64,000 nucleotides of DNA from an uncultured Spirochaetales bacterium. Its GTDB lineage: Bacteria > Spirochaetota > Spirochaetia > Sphaerochaetales > Sphaerochaetaceae. The notes below the pieces were generated by a model. It was not told the DNA's origin and searched no databases. It saw only the letters and a program-made list of their open reading frames with translations. The position numbers and the translations under genes were made by a program. Of the stretch, positions 34,864 through 44,740 are shown piece by piece (the stretch's first letter is position 1; the number at the start of each line of letters is the position of its first letter). Location: the NCBI GenBank assembly GCA_949293595.1, contig CASFDW010000001.1:1-64000 (forward strand), read 5' to 3'.

Positions 34864-37380
34864 TCAGTATATCGAGGTGCTGATGGCGAGGACCAGCTTG
34901 AGCCCGCCCGGAATGTATCCGCTTGTCCAATCGAAGACTCCGTCGATGACAGTCGCATTCTTCACAAGGTATAACCCGAGCGGGAATCCGGGAATCCTCA
35001 TCTTTATTCCTGCTCCAGCCGAGAAATACCAATCGATGTTCGAGAACGATGAAAGCTCCTTGAGCGTCTTGGTCACTCCGGTTGCACTGATGAACGCCTC
35101 GGCGTTGAGCACGTCGAGCACGAGAGGATAGCTGAGTTCGAGCTGGTTGTGCCAGAGGAAGGAGAGATCGGTCTCGGGATTGAATCCCCTGCCCGTGTTC
35201 ATTCCGTCGATATAAAGCATCTCGTAGATGGTTGCGCCGTAACGGGCGTCGTACCATCCCCATCTGCCGTCCTTCTTCCAATACTGGTCGAACATGAAGC
35301 TGACATTCGAGGAGAAGCTCAGGACGAGGTGTTTCTCCCTTTCATCGGAATCAAGATGATGGAAGATCGAGTGGTACGCGGCCCCGGAGAGGCTTATCCT
35401 GTTGTAGTTGGACAATCCTCCAAGGATTCCTCCGGCATATGTGTAGCCGGCCGAGAGGACATAGCCCCTGGTCGTGTTCGTCTTGAGGTCCCTTCCGTCC
35501 CATGTGAGGGAAAGTGAGAACTTGTTTGAGAACTGCCAGCGGTCGTGGTATTTGCGTATGAGCTCCTCGTACGGTTCGTATCTGGAATCATAGAAGGCCC
35601 TGTTCACACCAAGGGATATTCCACCGCCGACAGTCAGGGATCCGGCGTCGAACGTGAACGTGTATCCGGTGTTGTATCCAAGTGCGATACGATAGTAATT
35701 GTAGGTCATGAGTTTTGATGAATCAGGAAGCTCCTGTTCCGAGCCATACCAGTCTTCAGCCGAATCATACCCCCATGGATATGTCACGTGACCGAGATCC
35801 CTGCCGTCATAGTATCCGCTGTCCGGATGCTTCTGGAGAACATTGTCCTTCACCGATCTCTCGACGGAAAGGGAGATTCCGTTGGACCAGCGCTTGGATC
35901 CGACCCAATCGTCGGAAAGGCTTATCGATACGGACTGGGTATCCGGACTGAGGGTCGTGCTGAGCGCGAGATCCCTTCCTGTGCCGGCAAGGTTCTTGTC
36001 CGACCACTGCAGGAAACCGGAGATCGGGAAGCCGTCGACGGTACCGCCGAACGTGGCTCCGAACTGGAGCTCCATCTGGTTGCCCTCCTCGATCTCGAAC
36101 ACGACAACAACGCCGTTCTCCGTCTCGCCCTGGAGGAGATTCAGGCGGATGTTCTTCACAAGCGAGGTGTTGTATATGTTCTGCTGGCTCCTGATCACCG
36201 CATCCCTGTTGAACACATCACCAACCTTTATCGTGAGTTCCCGTTCAAACACATAGGGTTTGGTCTTCGTGAGCCCCTCGAACCGGATCTCCTCGATCAC
36301 CGACTGCGTCCCCTCCTCGATCGTGATGGCATAATCGACGGTGTGGGTATCCTCGTTGTACGTAGGAACAGGAATTATCTGGGCGGAGATGTATCCGTTG
36401 TTGTAATAGAGGGAGGCAAGATCGTTGAACATGTTCTGGAGGCTTATGACATCATGCACCGATCCCTGTTTCGCCGAAAGGATTTCGTCTATGCTGCTGT
36501 CAGAAAAAACACTGTTTCCGGAATATGTGACGTTGCCGAAGAACCACTGCTCTCCCTCATCCACGTTGAAGACGACCTCAAGAAACCGGCTCTTGTCCTC
36601 AGGTGTCGTGACATCGGTGATCTCCGGTTCCCCCACCTTTGCATATATGTACCCGTTCTCAAGGTAGTGCTGTTCAAGCAGGGCCTTGTCGTTCTCTATG
36701 TTGGACTGGACGAAATTCCCGCTGTTGAAGAAGCTCTTTTCCCTGCTTGTAAGCAGTTTCTTGAGATCCTTGGCGCTGAATACGGTCACCCCGTCGAAAA
36801 GGATGCTGCGGATCTTGTACTGCTCCCCCTCGTCAACATCGTACACAATGGCCTCGGTGTTGGAATCGGGATCGAACGTGCTCGAAGGGGTGACGACGAC
36901 ATCCTTGTACCCTTTCGAGCGGTAATGATCCGCGATCAGAGAGGCATTTGCATCGAGGTCGTTTGCATTTATGAAATCGCCCTTCCCGTAGTTCTGGACA
37001 TCGAGCAATGTCCTGGAGCTGATGCTGGAATTGCCCTCGATCGAAACGGAGGAAACCATGGGATTTTCCACGAAGTTGAACCTGACTATGAGATCCTGTC
37101 CCTCCGGACCGCCCTCGAGCGCTTCCGCGGAAATGTATTCGACCCAGTCCTGGGCATAAAGCTTGTTGTATATTTCATTGAATAGTTCGTTTGTGAAATC
37201 CTGTCCGACATATCCGGAAAGAACATCGTCGACGGTCTTCAGCTTGACATTCATGAGACCGTCATATTCAAAAGCTGAGATCTGCTTCCCGATCCACCAC
37301 TGCCCCTCCGCAGCGAAAACCGCCGGAAAAACGAAAAGCAGGATGAGAAGGAATAGTGCTGTTTTCTTGAAAATGTTCAT
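34864..37380 (-). CDS. bamA: outer membrane protein assembly factor BamA
   Basis: BamA folds and inserts beta-barrel proteins into the outer membrane. The 838-residue protein has a signal peptide (cleavage near AVFAAEG, residues 20-25). Five POTRA domains follow, covering about residues 35-425 with repeated VDEGEQ and IEEG turns and the elements SVSIEGNSSISS and IRFEGLTKTKPYV. The C-terminal barrel contains the loop-6 motif NTGRGF (family VRGF) and ends in ISTSIY. Directly upstream is tamB. Spirochaetes generally lack TamA, and in Borrelia BamA has been reported to interact with TamB, so the pairing is meaningful. Confidence 0.95.
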   Translation of the reverse strand: MNIFKKTALFLLILLFVFPAVFAAEGQWWIGKQISAFEYDGLMNVKLKTVDDVLSGYVGQDFTNELFNEIYNKLYAQDWVEYISAEALEGGPEGQDLIVRFNFVENPMVSSVSIEGNSSISSRTLLDVQNYGKGDFINANDLDANASLIADHYRSKGYKDVVVTPSSTFDPDSNTEAIVYDVDEGEQYKIRSILFDGVTVFSAKDLKKLLTSREKSFFNSGNFVQSNIENDKALLEQHYLENGYIYAKVGEPEITDVTTPEDKSRFLEVVFNVDEGEQWFFGNVTYSGNSVFSDSSIDEILSAKQGSVHDVISLQNMFNDLASLYYNNGYISAQIIPVPTYNEDTHTVDYAITIEEGTQSVIEEIRFEGLTKTKPYVFERELTIKVGDVFNRDAVIRSQQNIYNTSLVKNIRLNLLQGETENGVVVVFEIEEGNQMELQFGATFGGTVDGFPISGFLQWSDKNLAGTGRDLALSTTLSPDTQSVSISLSDDWVGSKRWSNGISLSVERSVKDNVLQKHPDSGYYDGRDLGHVTYPWGYDSAEDWYGSEQELPDSSKLMTYNYYRIALGYNTGYTFTFDAGSLTVGGGISLGVNRAFYDSRYEPYEELIRKYHDRWQFSNKFSLSLTWDGRDLKTNTTRGYVLSAGYTYAGGILGGLSNYNRISLSGAAYHSIFHHLDSDEREKHLVLSFSSNVSFMFDQYWKKDGRWGWYDARYGATIYEMLYIDGMNTGRGFNPETDLSFLWHNQLELSYPLVLDVLNAEAFISATGVTKTLKELSSFSNIDWYFSAGAGIKMRIPGFPLGLYLVKNATVIDGVFDWTSGYIPGGLKLVLAISTSIY

Positions 37381-37414
37381 TACAACTCCTTATGCTAGCA
37401 TAGCAGAATAGAAA

Positions 37415-40400
37415 TTAAAAAACAAACCTTTTGCTCAATGTGAATCCTATGTTGTCCATCACCTCGTAGAAATTGAGGTTGTCCGGCTGGGTGAAGAATG
37501 TAACGGTGCAAAGCGGGTTCTCCCATTCCAGAGACACCTCGACATCGAGGGTCAGATCGTCCGTAAGGAAGCTTCCGTCGTCATCGCTGTCATTCCTCTG
37601 TGCCGCAAAATGGGCCAGGGCCTCGAGATACAGGTCGGGAGTGAGGTACTTGCCGACATAGAGCGTCGTTCCGTCGAGATATCTTGCAAGCGGGCTGACA
37701 TCGGCCCTGGAATCATCGGAGAACACCACGGCGTCGTAGACAAGATTCTCGATTATGTTCGTATGAAGGCTGAACGTGTCGAGGTTGAGAGAGCTCCTTA
37801 TCGATTTCTGCAGGCTGTCATCGCTTGTCGTTATGTATCCGATACGGCTCAGCACGTCGACGCCCGTGCTTACAAGGGATACCACGCTTCCAAGATTGGA
37901 CTGCCCGTTCTCGCTGCTAATGATCGACTGTCCGAGTATGCTCATTATCTCGTTAAGATCCTTTGCCGGAGAGGATTCGAAGGACGGATTGAAATTGTCC
38001 AGCCTGGCCTCGCGGAGCACAAGGTATATATCGACCTTGTCGCCGGAGGAATCGAAATCCCTGAGCTGGGCCCTGAGGTTGACCGTAGGCTCGAATCCGG
38101 CACCGTCTGTATCCCTGAACGTGATGTCCCCCTCGCGGATGAAGAAGGATTTCTGGAAATAGTAGATCTCCCCCGCCCTGAGCTCGAGGCTTCCGGAGGC
38201 GGAGAATCCGCCGTTGGAAGTGGAGTAGAACCTTATCTGCTGGTTCTCGGCCAGATATGCGGTGAGGATCGGGTTCGGTCCCAGAGGATAGACGACCGAG
38301 ACGTTCTTCCTCAGGTTGAGATTGAAATCGAATTTCGAGGCCGCCCCCTCCTGCCACCATTCCGGAAGAGGATACATGCCGACCGACAGCTGGAGGTTGT
38401 AGGCATCGAGCTCGCCGTACATGTCGGCGGTCCTGTCCACACCATAGATCCTGAAATATCCGTTTATGTCGCCGATGATGTCAATGTTCTGCGAGGTCAT
38501 CGGAAGCCGGAAGGTCAGCTCGTTGCCCGGTTCGACATACGCATCGACCCTGTAATCCTCGAAGCCAAGTGTAGGTGAAAGATTGAACTCCACCTTGACC
38601 TTGCCCTCCTTGCGCTGCTGCGTGTCCGTGTTCACGGACGTCACGGCGGTCATCATGCTCTTGATGTTGTTGTCCCAGACAAGGAAATAGGCGTTATGCG
38701 CGATCAGATGGTCCTTCGGAAGCCAGAAGATGTCGAGATCGAGGCGGTCGGTCCACAGCGATCCGTAAAGATGCATGTCGCCGACCTCTCCAAGAAGTTT
38801 GAGGTCGCCGCTTGCAAGGGTGTTGCTTCCGAAAACAAGTATCGGGGAACCGAAGACGAAGTTTATCGAGCTGAAATTGAAATCCCTTATTCCGATATCC
38901 ATCTCGAGGCCGTCCTTGTAACGCCCGGCTATCTTCAGGTTCACAAGCGGGTCGAGATTGACAAGAAGGTCGGCAAAACCGTTGAAGACCTCGAGTTTTC
39001 CGGAGATGAGGCTGCCGGAGAATATGAGGGAACCGTCGTCGTAATAGAAATTGGAGGACCTGAACCCAGTGTCGAGGCTTTGATCCATCGACAGGCTGTT
39101 GACCTTGACCGTTCCTGTCATGTCACCGAACCCGGAGAGATACAGATCCTTGAGGAAAAGGTAGATGTTGTCCCTCTGCTCCGCCTTGATCGAGACTCCG
39201 ATGTCCGCAAAGAACGGATAAGGCCTGTCGGCGTTATCGAACACATGGGAGAATGTCAGAGGAAGCTCGAAAATCCCGTCCGTGCTGGAAATCCTGAACG
39301 AAGGTATCGAGAGGCTGCTCGATGGCACACTGTATTCGAGATCGTCTATTTCGAGTTCCTTTGAATTGATGAAGATCGATCCGGACAAATCCACAGGATG
39401 GTTGATGCTGTCGGAGGAGACCATGCTGAAACCTCCGCTGAAGGAAAGGTCCTCGAGCGTCTGGCCTCTTCCGGTGAGGGATACGTCCAGAAGTCCGTAT
39501 CCGAGATTCAGCCTTGCCAGACTGAACGATTCGAGCTTCAAAAGACCGCTGTAGAAGCTTTCGTATCCGGTGAGGCTCAGAAGTATCCGTTCTTCAGCAC
39601 TCTCGAGCACGAGGGCAAGATCCTTCTTCTTCAAATCCGCAAAGAGGTTTCCCGTCATTGTGGCAAAAAGCGGGCTCTCGAAAGATATGTTTGAAACCGA
39701 AATCTTCTCATTCTCCAGCTGGAAATCGAACACGAGGTCCGGCGCACCGGGCAGATGCCACATGTTGTCTACGCTGAAATCCTCGGTCCAGGCCTTTATC
39801 AGCTGGTTCTCGTAATCGAAGACAAATCGCAGGGAACCGTCGAGGATGCAGGGGCTGACGGCCGCGGAGGGCGTAGGAAGGGCAAATCCGTCGAATGTCA
39901 GCTGGATGTCGAAATCGTCCTTCCAGTCGATCAGCAGTCCCGCCCTCTCGTTCAAAACCTTGACCTCGGAGGTCGTGAAATCCATGTCGATGTCGAAATC
40001 GTAGTCCGTCATGCTGGTCGTGAGCACGGCCTGGCTCATCAGATGCTTCACATCCTCGAAATTGAACAGTCCGGAAAGGCTCAGGGTGGGAACCGGCGGG
40101 AATGAAAGATTGAAATCGTACTTGTTTCCGTTCTCCAGATTCAGCTCAAGAAGTGCCAGCTTGCGTCCATCCGAGGTCTTCTCGACCGACAGGACCCCGT
40201 CCGGAAGCAGGCTGTGCAGATCGAAGCTGCCGTTGTAGCTGAATCTCACCAGATCCGATGTCAGGTTGAAGGAAAGCACGTCCAGACTGTCCGAAGCAAG
40301 ATAGGAGCTGCATGAGGATCCGAAATTGAGATCCAGACCGAGAAGGTTGACATTACCAAGTGCGAACGCATAGTCGATGTTGCCGGTATAGCCAAGCCCG

Positions 40401-41992
40401 GATCCTGGTGAGGACACAAGATCGGCCGACAGGTTCCCGTTGAGCAATGTCTCATCGGTCACATAAGAGACAAGCGATGGTGCATAGGAGTTGATGAACG
40501 GGAGGAAATCCGCAACCCTGAGATCGGTCAGCGCAAGGAGGATGTCCGCATCCTCCCTTATCTCGGCCCTAAGTGAAAGCATGGTTCCGTAGCCCGCCTG
40601 CAGAAAAACCCCGTCCGGGCCGTAGGACGCCCTGACCAGGAAATCCTGGCTCAGTGATGGAAGCCTTACATCGGATATCTCCACATCGGCAAAATCCAGC
40701 GAACCAAACGATCCTCCGACCAGATTGCAACCGAGGAGGAAGTCCATACCGTCCAGCTGTTCGAACCGGCTTGCAAGCCCCACGGAGGACGAGAGAAAAA
40801 CCTCGTAGCCGTCTCCAAGACTGACACCTGCATCCAGACCGTCAAGACTGATGGATGAATATATCTTCTTGGTGTAATCGGCTATCATCGTGCTTGACAT
40901 GTTGTTCGCATGAAGCTGGAACTCCTTGTCAGGCAGATTTCCCGAAATGCCGATTCCTGACAATTTAGCAATCTGCCTCGTCCGGAAGAAGGCCAGCCCG
41001 GATACGAACCCGACGGACACATCCCCGTTTCCGATCGAATACGATGCGCTGAGGTCCGAGACGCTCAGGGCATATTCGCTGTAGGAGCTTATCATCATGG
41101 ACAGGGAAAGGGAGAGCATATCCCCGTCGCTTTCGAGATATGCCGGGTAAAGTCTCATGAAAAACTCGTCCCCCTTGCCCGCCTCCAGCTGCATGAAGGA
41201 GAGGCTGAACGGGGTTTTAAAAAGATCTTCGGTGGAAAAGCCGCTTACCGACGAGGAAGCCGCAAGATCCTCGACATAAAGCGAATAACCGTCCTTGGCG
41301 GCATCTGCGGAGGAAACCGAGAACCTTATGCCGTAGGCACCTCCCGAACCGGTGACCTCGGCATTGAGGCCGGAGAGCTCCACATCGATACCATCATAAA
41401 ACAGGTTGAGACCGGGAATGCGCGCCTCAAGCCTGGCAAGTCCTCCGGAAGTCGAGAAGGAAATGAAGAATTCAACATCCTCGAAATCCGTCAACCCTTC
41501 GATGCTGGCATCGAAATCATACACATGCACATTGAAATCGAGGTTTTGGATCCCGTTGGCGGATCCATCCCCAGATTCCGCATCAAAGTTGGAAAAAACC
41601 GCGGAAAGTCCCTTGATCTCTTCAAGGGACGAGGAAGCAGTGACACCATCCATTGAAATGGTGAAGGAGGCATTACCGTCGAAAAAATCCCTTACCATGT
41701 CCAAGAGACCACTTCCTAGGTCGAGCTCGTCCACATGCAGTATATCGCGTCCGTCCTTCGAAAGCACGACGTCGTTCAGCCTGACCCTGTTGAGAAGTCT
41801 CCTGTCCATGGAGGCGAAGGAAACGGCGTATCCATCCACTCCATCGGAGAAGGATGCCAGGACCTTGTCCACCAGAATGGCCGCGGGAGAAGGGATGTTG
41901 AAGAGCAGGACGGATGAGAAAGAAGCAAAAACGAACACCAGGAAAACAATGAATGCGATCAGTATTATTCTTATCGGTGAATGGTATTTCAT
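37415..41992 (-). CDS. tamB: TamB-family translocation/assembly protein (DUF490)
   Basis: TamB-like proteins are long periplasmic beta-taco proteins anchored in the inner membrane that help deliver outer-membrane proteins or phospholipids. The 1525-residue protein has one N-terminal transmembrane helix (IRIILIAFIVFLVFVFASFSSVLLF). Many repeating beta segments follow, then the conserved C-terminal DUF490 domain (about 1190-1525: GSLELRAGEIYYFQKSFFIR, RDTDGAGFEPTVNLRAQ, IMSILGQSIIS), ending in LSKRFVF. I chose the ATG at 41992 (GAGG upstream); an ATG at 42028 lies upstream of the proposed promoter start. It lies 34 bases before bamA. Confidence 0.9.
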   Translation of the reverse strand: MKYHSPIRIILIAFIVFLVFVFASFSSVLLFNIPSPAAILVDKVLASFSDGVDGYAVSFASMDRRLLNRVRLNDVVLSKDGRDILHVDELDLGSGLLDMVRDFFDGNASFTISMDGVTASSSLEEIKGLSAVFSNFDAESGDGSANGIQNLDFNVHVYDFDASIEGLTDFEDVEFFISFSTSGGLARLEARIPGLNLFYDGIDVELSGLNAEVTGSGGAYGIRFSVSSADAAKDGYSLYVEDLAASSSVSGFSTEDLFKTPFSLSFMQLEAGKGDEFFMRLYPAYLESDGDMLSLSLSMMISSYSEYALSVSDLSASYSIGNGDVSVGFVSGLAFFRTRQIAKLSGIGISGNLPDKEFQLHANNMSSTMIADYTKKIYSSISLDGLDAGVSLGDGYEVFLSSSVGLASRFEQLDGMDFLLGCNLVGGSFGSLDFADVEISDVRLPSLSQDFLVRASYGPDGVFLQAGYGTMLSLRAEIREDADILLALTDLRVADFLPFINSYAPSLVSYVTDETLLNGNLSADLVSSPGSGLGYTGNIDYAFALGNVNLLGLDLNFGSSCSSYLASDSLDVLSFNLTSDLVRFSYNGSFDLHSLLPDGVLSVEKTSDGRKLALLELNLENGNKYDFNLSFPPVPTLSLSGLFNFEDVKHLMSQAVLTTSMTDYDFDIDMDFTTSEVKVLNERAGLLIDWKDDFDIQLTFDGFALPTPSAAVSPCILDGSLRFVFDYENQLIKAWTEDFSVDNMWHLPGAPDLVFDFQLENEKISVSNISFESPLFATMTGNLFADLKKKDLALVLESAEERILLSLTGYESFYSGLLKLESFSLARLNLGYGLLDVSLTGRGQTLEDLSFSGGFSMVSSDSINHPVDLSGSIFINSKELEIDDLEYSVPSSSLSIPSFRISSTDGIFELPLTFSHVFDNADRPYPFFADIGVSIKAEQRDNIYLFLKDLYLSGFGDMTGTVKVNSLSMDQSLDTGFRSSNFYYDDGSLIFSGSLISGKLEVFNGFADLLVNLDPLVNLKIAGRYKDGLEMDIGIRDFNFSSINFVFGSPILVFGSNTLASGDLKLLGEVGDMHLYGSLWTDRLDLDIFWLPKDHLIAHNAYFLVWDNNIKSMMTAVTSVNTDTQQRKEGKVKVEFNLSPTLGFEDYRVDAYVEPGNELTFRLPMTSQNIDIIGDINGYFRIYGVDRTADMYGELDAYNLQLSVGMYPLPEWWQEGAASKFDFNLNLRKNVSVVYPLGPNPILTAYLAENQQIRFYSTSNGGFSASGSLELRAGEIYYFQKSFFIREGDITFRDTDGAGFEPTVNLRAQLRDFDSSGDKVDIYLVLREARLDNFNPSFESSPAKDLNEIMSILGQSIISSENGQSNLGSVVSLVSTGVDVLSRIGYITTSDDSLQKSIRSSLNLDTFSLHTNIIENLVYDAVVFSDDSRADVSPLARYLDGTTLYVGKYLTPDLYLEALAHFAAQRNDSDDDGSFLTDDLTLDVEVSLEWENPLCTVTFFTQPDNLNFYEVMDNIGFTLSKRFVF

Positions 41993-42015
41993 TTTTGCCT
42001 CATCGCAATTATAAT
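41987..42015 (+). promoter_or_regulatory. promoter of tmk sharing a palindromic -10
   Basis: A perfect TATAAT (42010-42015) with a weak TTTCAT 17 bases upstream faces tmk. The -10 sits in the self-complementary AATTATAATT (42007-42016), which also gives TATAAT on the other strand for tamB. The leader would be about 40 bases and includes AAGGGAGAG before the tmk ATG. Confidence 0.45.
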
Positions 42016-42036
42016 TCAAATGAACCATATTTTCAC
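42008..42036 (-). promoter_or_regulatory. promoter of tamB-bamA-mutS
   Basis: On the minus strand GTGAAA (42036-42031), a 17-base spacer and TATAAT (42013-42008) form a promoter whose start would fall near 42001, about nine bases before the tamB ATG at 41992. The -10 overlaps that of tmk on the opposite strand. Confidence 0.5.
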
Positions 42037-42062
42037 CTGTTTAAGAAAAAAAGGGAGAGCCA

Positions 42063-42668
42063 ATGAGTCACATATTGAAGGGTTTCATCGCGATTGAAGG
42101 CCTCGACGGGGCCGGAACGACGACCCAGCTTGGAATCTTGTCAGAAAAACTCGAGCAGACGGGAAGAAAGGTCTTCAGCACCTTCGAGCCGACGGACGGA
42201 GAGATAGGCCGTCTCATCAGAAGGGTGCTGAGACATGAGGTCGACATCGAAAGAAAGGCTCTGGCCATGCTTTATTCCGCCGACAGGTACGAGCATCTCT
42301 ACGGAAAGGGAGGAATATCCGAAATGCTTTCCAAGGGGTATGTTGCAATAAGCGACCGGTATTTCTATTCCTCGTTCGCCTACCAGATGCTGGATGCGGA
42401 CTACGGCTTCATAAGAAGCCTCAACCCCTATCCCGCTCCGGAACATCTCATATTCATCGACCCTCCCGTCGACACCTGTCTCGAGAGGATAGCGAAACGG
42501 TCCGGGGAAAGGGAGCTGTTCGAGAGGAGGGAGTTGCTGACCAAGGTCAGGGAAAACTATCTCAGAAGCTTCGAGGACCTTGACGGGGACGTGGATTTCA
42601 TCCATGTGGAGGGCGTGCTGGACATAGAAGGAACAAGGGACAGGATCTTTGCCGCCCTCAACCTTTGA
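42063..42668 (+). CDS. tmk: thymidylate kinase, P-loop lysine absent
   Basis: Tmk phosphorylates dTMP to dTDP. The 201-residue protein has the family fold and motifs FIAIEGLDGAGTTTQ, FEPTDGEIGRLIR, YSADRYEHL and ISDRYFYSSFAYQ (family DRYxxSxxAYQ). It also has IDPPVDTCLERIAKR and a lid with Arg residues. In the Walker A loop the expected GxGKTT reads GAGTTT, so the invariant lysine is replaced by threonine. The nucleotide-binding mechanism must differ, or a lid residue must compensate. AAGGGAGAG precedes the ATG. It overlaps the queA end by eleven bases, tail to tail. Confidence 0.9.
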   Translation: MSHILKGFIAIEGLDGAGTTTQLGILSEKLEQTGRKVFSTFEPTDGEIGRLIRRVLRHEVDIERKALAMLYSADRYEHLYGKGGISEMLSKGYVAISDRYFYSSFAYQMLDADYGFIRSLNPYPAPEHLIFIDPPVDTCLERIAKRSGERELFERRELLTKVRENYLRSFEDLDGDVDFIHVEGVLDIEGTRDRIFAALNL

Positions 42669-43698
42669 TCAGCATCGCATCCCCGTAGCTGAAGAACCGG
42701 TACCTCTGTTCGACCGCATGCCGGTAGGCGCAAAAGATATTATCCTTTCCCGCCAATGCGGACACCAGCATAAGCAGGGTCGATTCGGGTGTATGGAAGT
42801 TGGTAAGCAGATCGTCGACGAACCGGAAGCGGTATCCGGGACGGATGAAAATATCGGTATCCCCCGATTTTTTTTTCAGAAAACCGTCCTCGCCCGCGGC
42901 GCTTTCAAGAGTCCTGACGCTGGTCGTCCCTATCGCAAGTATCCTCCTGCCCTCGCTTTTTGCCCTGTTCAAGGCATCGAAGACCTCGTCTGAAATCTCG
43001 AAGTGCTCCGTATGCATGTGATGATCCTCGATGTTCTCGCTCCTGACAGGAAGGAATGTTCCGAGTCCGACATGCAGCGTTACCTCGTAAATGGGAACAC
43101 CCTTCCTCCTGACCTCGTCCATCAGGCCCGGAGTGAAATGAAGGCCTGCCGTAGGCGACGCAACGGACCCCTCCTTCTTCGCATACACCGTCTGATATCT
43201 GCTTTCATCTGAAAACTCGTCCTCGCGCTTTATATATGGCGGGAGAGGGACATGACCGACGCGCGCAAAGAAATCCTCCCCTATGCGCTTGTCGAACACA
43301 ACCCTCCTGTTGCCGTCGCCCAGGTCACCGGCAATGATGCACGTTGCCGCCACATTGCCATCCCTGTCGCGGAACTCATAGCTCTTGCCCACCTTCTGGC
43401 GCTTGGATTTCGACACCATGGCCATCCAGCTTCCGTCATCGAACTCTTTCAAAAACAAAAACTCGACAATGCCTCCGGTCGCGCTTTGGGCGAAACACCT
43501 GGCCTTCCGGACCTTGCTGTTGTTGACGACCACAACGGTTGACGGATCAATCAGGGAAGGAAGGTCTCCTATCTGCATGTCCCTGTATTCCCCCGTGTTC
43601 TTATCCAGCAGGAGAAGACGGTCATTACCCCTCTCCTTGGACGGATACTGTGCTATCAGCTCCTCGGGAAGATCAAAATAATAGTCCTTGGTCAGCAT
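42658..43698 (-). CDS. queA: S-adenosylmethionine:tRNA ribosyltransferase-isomerase
   Basis: QueA adds the epoxycyclopentanediol ring from SAM to preQ1 in tRNA, the step after Tgt. The 346-residue protein shows [23 protein letters not shown] at the N-terminus, cited here as [10 protein letters not shown]. It also has [12 protein letters not shown], the [14 protein letters not shown] motif, [20 protein letters not shown] and [17 protein letters not shown]. It overlaps ruvB by 26 bases and ends the yebC-ruvCAB-queA unit, an arrangement common in bacteria. Confidence 0.97.
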   Translation of the reverse strand: MLTKDYYFDLPEELIAQYPSKERGNDRLLLLDKNTGEYRDMQIGDLPSLIDPSTVVVVNNSKVRKARCFAQSATGGIVEFLFLKEFDDGSWMAMVSKSKRQKVGKSYEFRDRDGNVAATCIIAGDLGDGNRRVVFDKRIGEDFFARVGHVPLPPYIKREDEFSDESRYQTVYAKKEGSVASPTAGLHFTPGLMDEVRRKGVPIYEVTLHVGLGTFLPVRSENIEDHHMHTEHFEISDEVFDALNRAKSEGRRILAIGTTSVRTLESAAGEDGFLKKKSGDTDIFIRPGYRFRFVDDLLTNFHTPESTLLMLVSALAGKDNIFCAYRHAVEQRYRFFSYGDAMLIKG

Positions 43699-44740
43699 CT
43701 CCCTTCACCTCGATATCCAATAATTCATATGCCTTTCTGGTCACACACCGGCCTCGCGGGGTCCTTTTCAGATATCCCTGCTGTATGAGGTACGGCTCGT
43801 AATAGTCCTCAAGGCTCTCGACCGCCTCCCCCACCGATATGCTCAGGGTGTCGGCCCCGACCGGACCGCCACCATAGAAATCGATTATCGTCCTCAGTAT
43901 GGTCCTGTCCATCCTCTCAAGCCCATGTATGTCTATGCCGAGCTTGTCGAGCCCCAGACGCACGGTCTTTTCGGTTATTATCCCGTCGGACATGAAATAG
44001 GCGAAATCCCTCAGCCGGCGCAGAAGCCTGTTTGCAATCCTGGGAGTCCCTCTCGAGCAGCAGGCAAGGGAATATATGGCCGCATCGTCGATCTCGGTGC
44101 CCAATATCCCCGCACTGCGTTTGATGATCGAGGAAAGCTCCTCCGGATCATAATAGTCTATGTGAAGGTTGATCCCGAAGCGGGATGAGAGCGGACTGGA
44201 GACCGATCCGGCCTTGGTCGTCGCACCGATGAGCGTGAACTTCGGCAACGGAATCCTCATGGTCCTGGCCGCCGGCCCCTGGCCGATGACCCAGTCGATC
44301 TCGTAATCCTCCATGGCTATGTACAGCATCTCCTCGATTGCCGGTTTGAGCCGGTGGATCTCGTCAATGAAGAATACCGTGCCTTCGTTCAGGTTCGTGA
44401 GTATTCCGGCAAGATCCTTTGGCTTGTCCAGGGCCGGTGCGCTGGTCATCCTTATCTCGGAATGCATCTCGTTCGCAATGATGCTCGCAAGCGTCGTCTT
44501 TCCAAGTCCGGGAGGTCCGACGATGAAGGTATGGTCCAGAACCTCCTGCCTGGCACGTGCGGCCTTGATGAAGACCTCGAGGTTCTCCTTTATGGTCTTC
44601 TGTCCCTGGAAATCCTCGAGCATCTGCGGGCGCAGGATGTTCTCCTGCCGGTCCTGTGTCTCGGAATACTCCCTCCTCATGAGGCTGTTGTTCCCAAGCT
44701 CCTCGAGCTCCTTTATGTCGGCTTCGTAATCGACTACCAT
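43673..44740 (-). CDS. ruvB: Holliday junction branch migration ATPase RuvB
   Basis: RuvB hexamers pump DNA through RuvA-bound Holliday junctions. The 355-residue protein has [12 protein letters not shown], Walker [12 protein letters not shown], Walker B FIDEIHRL, sensor [21 protein letters not shown] and a C-terminal winged helix ([11 protein letters not shown]). The N-terminus is about 20 residues longer than average. Its ATG overlaps the ruvA stop by one base. Confidence 0.97.
   Translation of the reverse strand: MVVDYEADIKELEELGNNSLMRREYSETQDRQENILRPQMLEDFQGQKTIKENLEVFIKAARARQEVLDHTFIVGPPGLGKTTLASIIANEMHSEIRMTSAPALDKPKDLAGILTNLNEGTVFFIDEIHRLKPAIEEMLYIAMEDYEIDWVIGQGPAARTMRIPLPKFTLIGATTKAGSVSSPLSSRFGINLHIDYYDPEELSSIIKRSAGILGTEIDDAAIYSLACCSRGTPRIANRLLRRLRDFAYFMSDGIITEKTVRLGLDKLGIDIHGLERMDRTILRTIIDFYGGGPVGADTLSISVGEAVESLEDYYEPYLIQQGYLKRTPRGRCVTRKAYELLDIEVKGDADQGLLF

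Noticed and set aside
35788..37185. Open frame of 465 codons on the plus strand
   Set aside because: It is a shadow of bamA with no family motifs.
37610..38578. Plus-strand open frame inside tamB
   Set aside because: It is antisense to the conserved DUF490 domain and shows no coding signature of its own.
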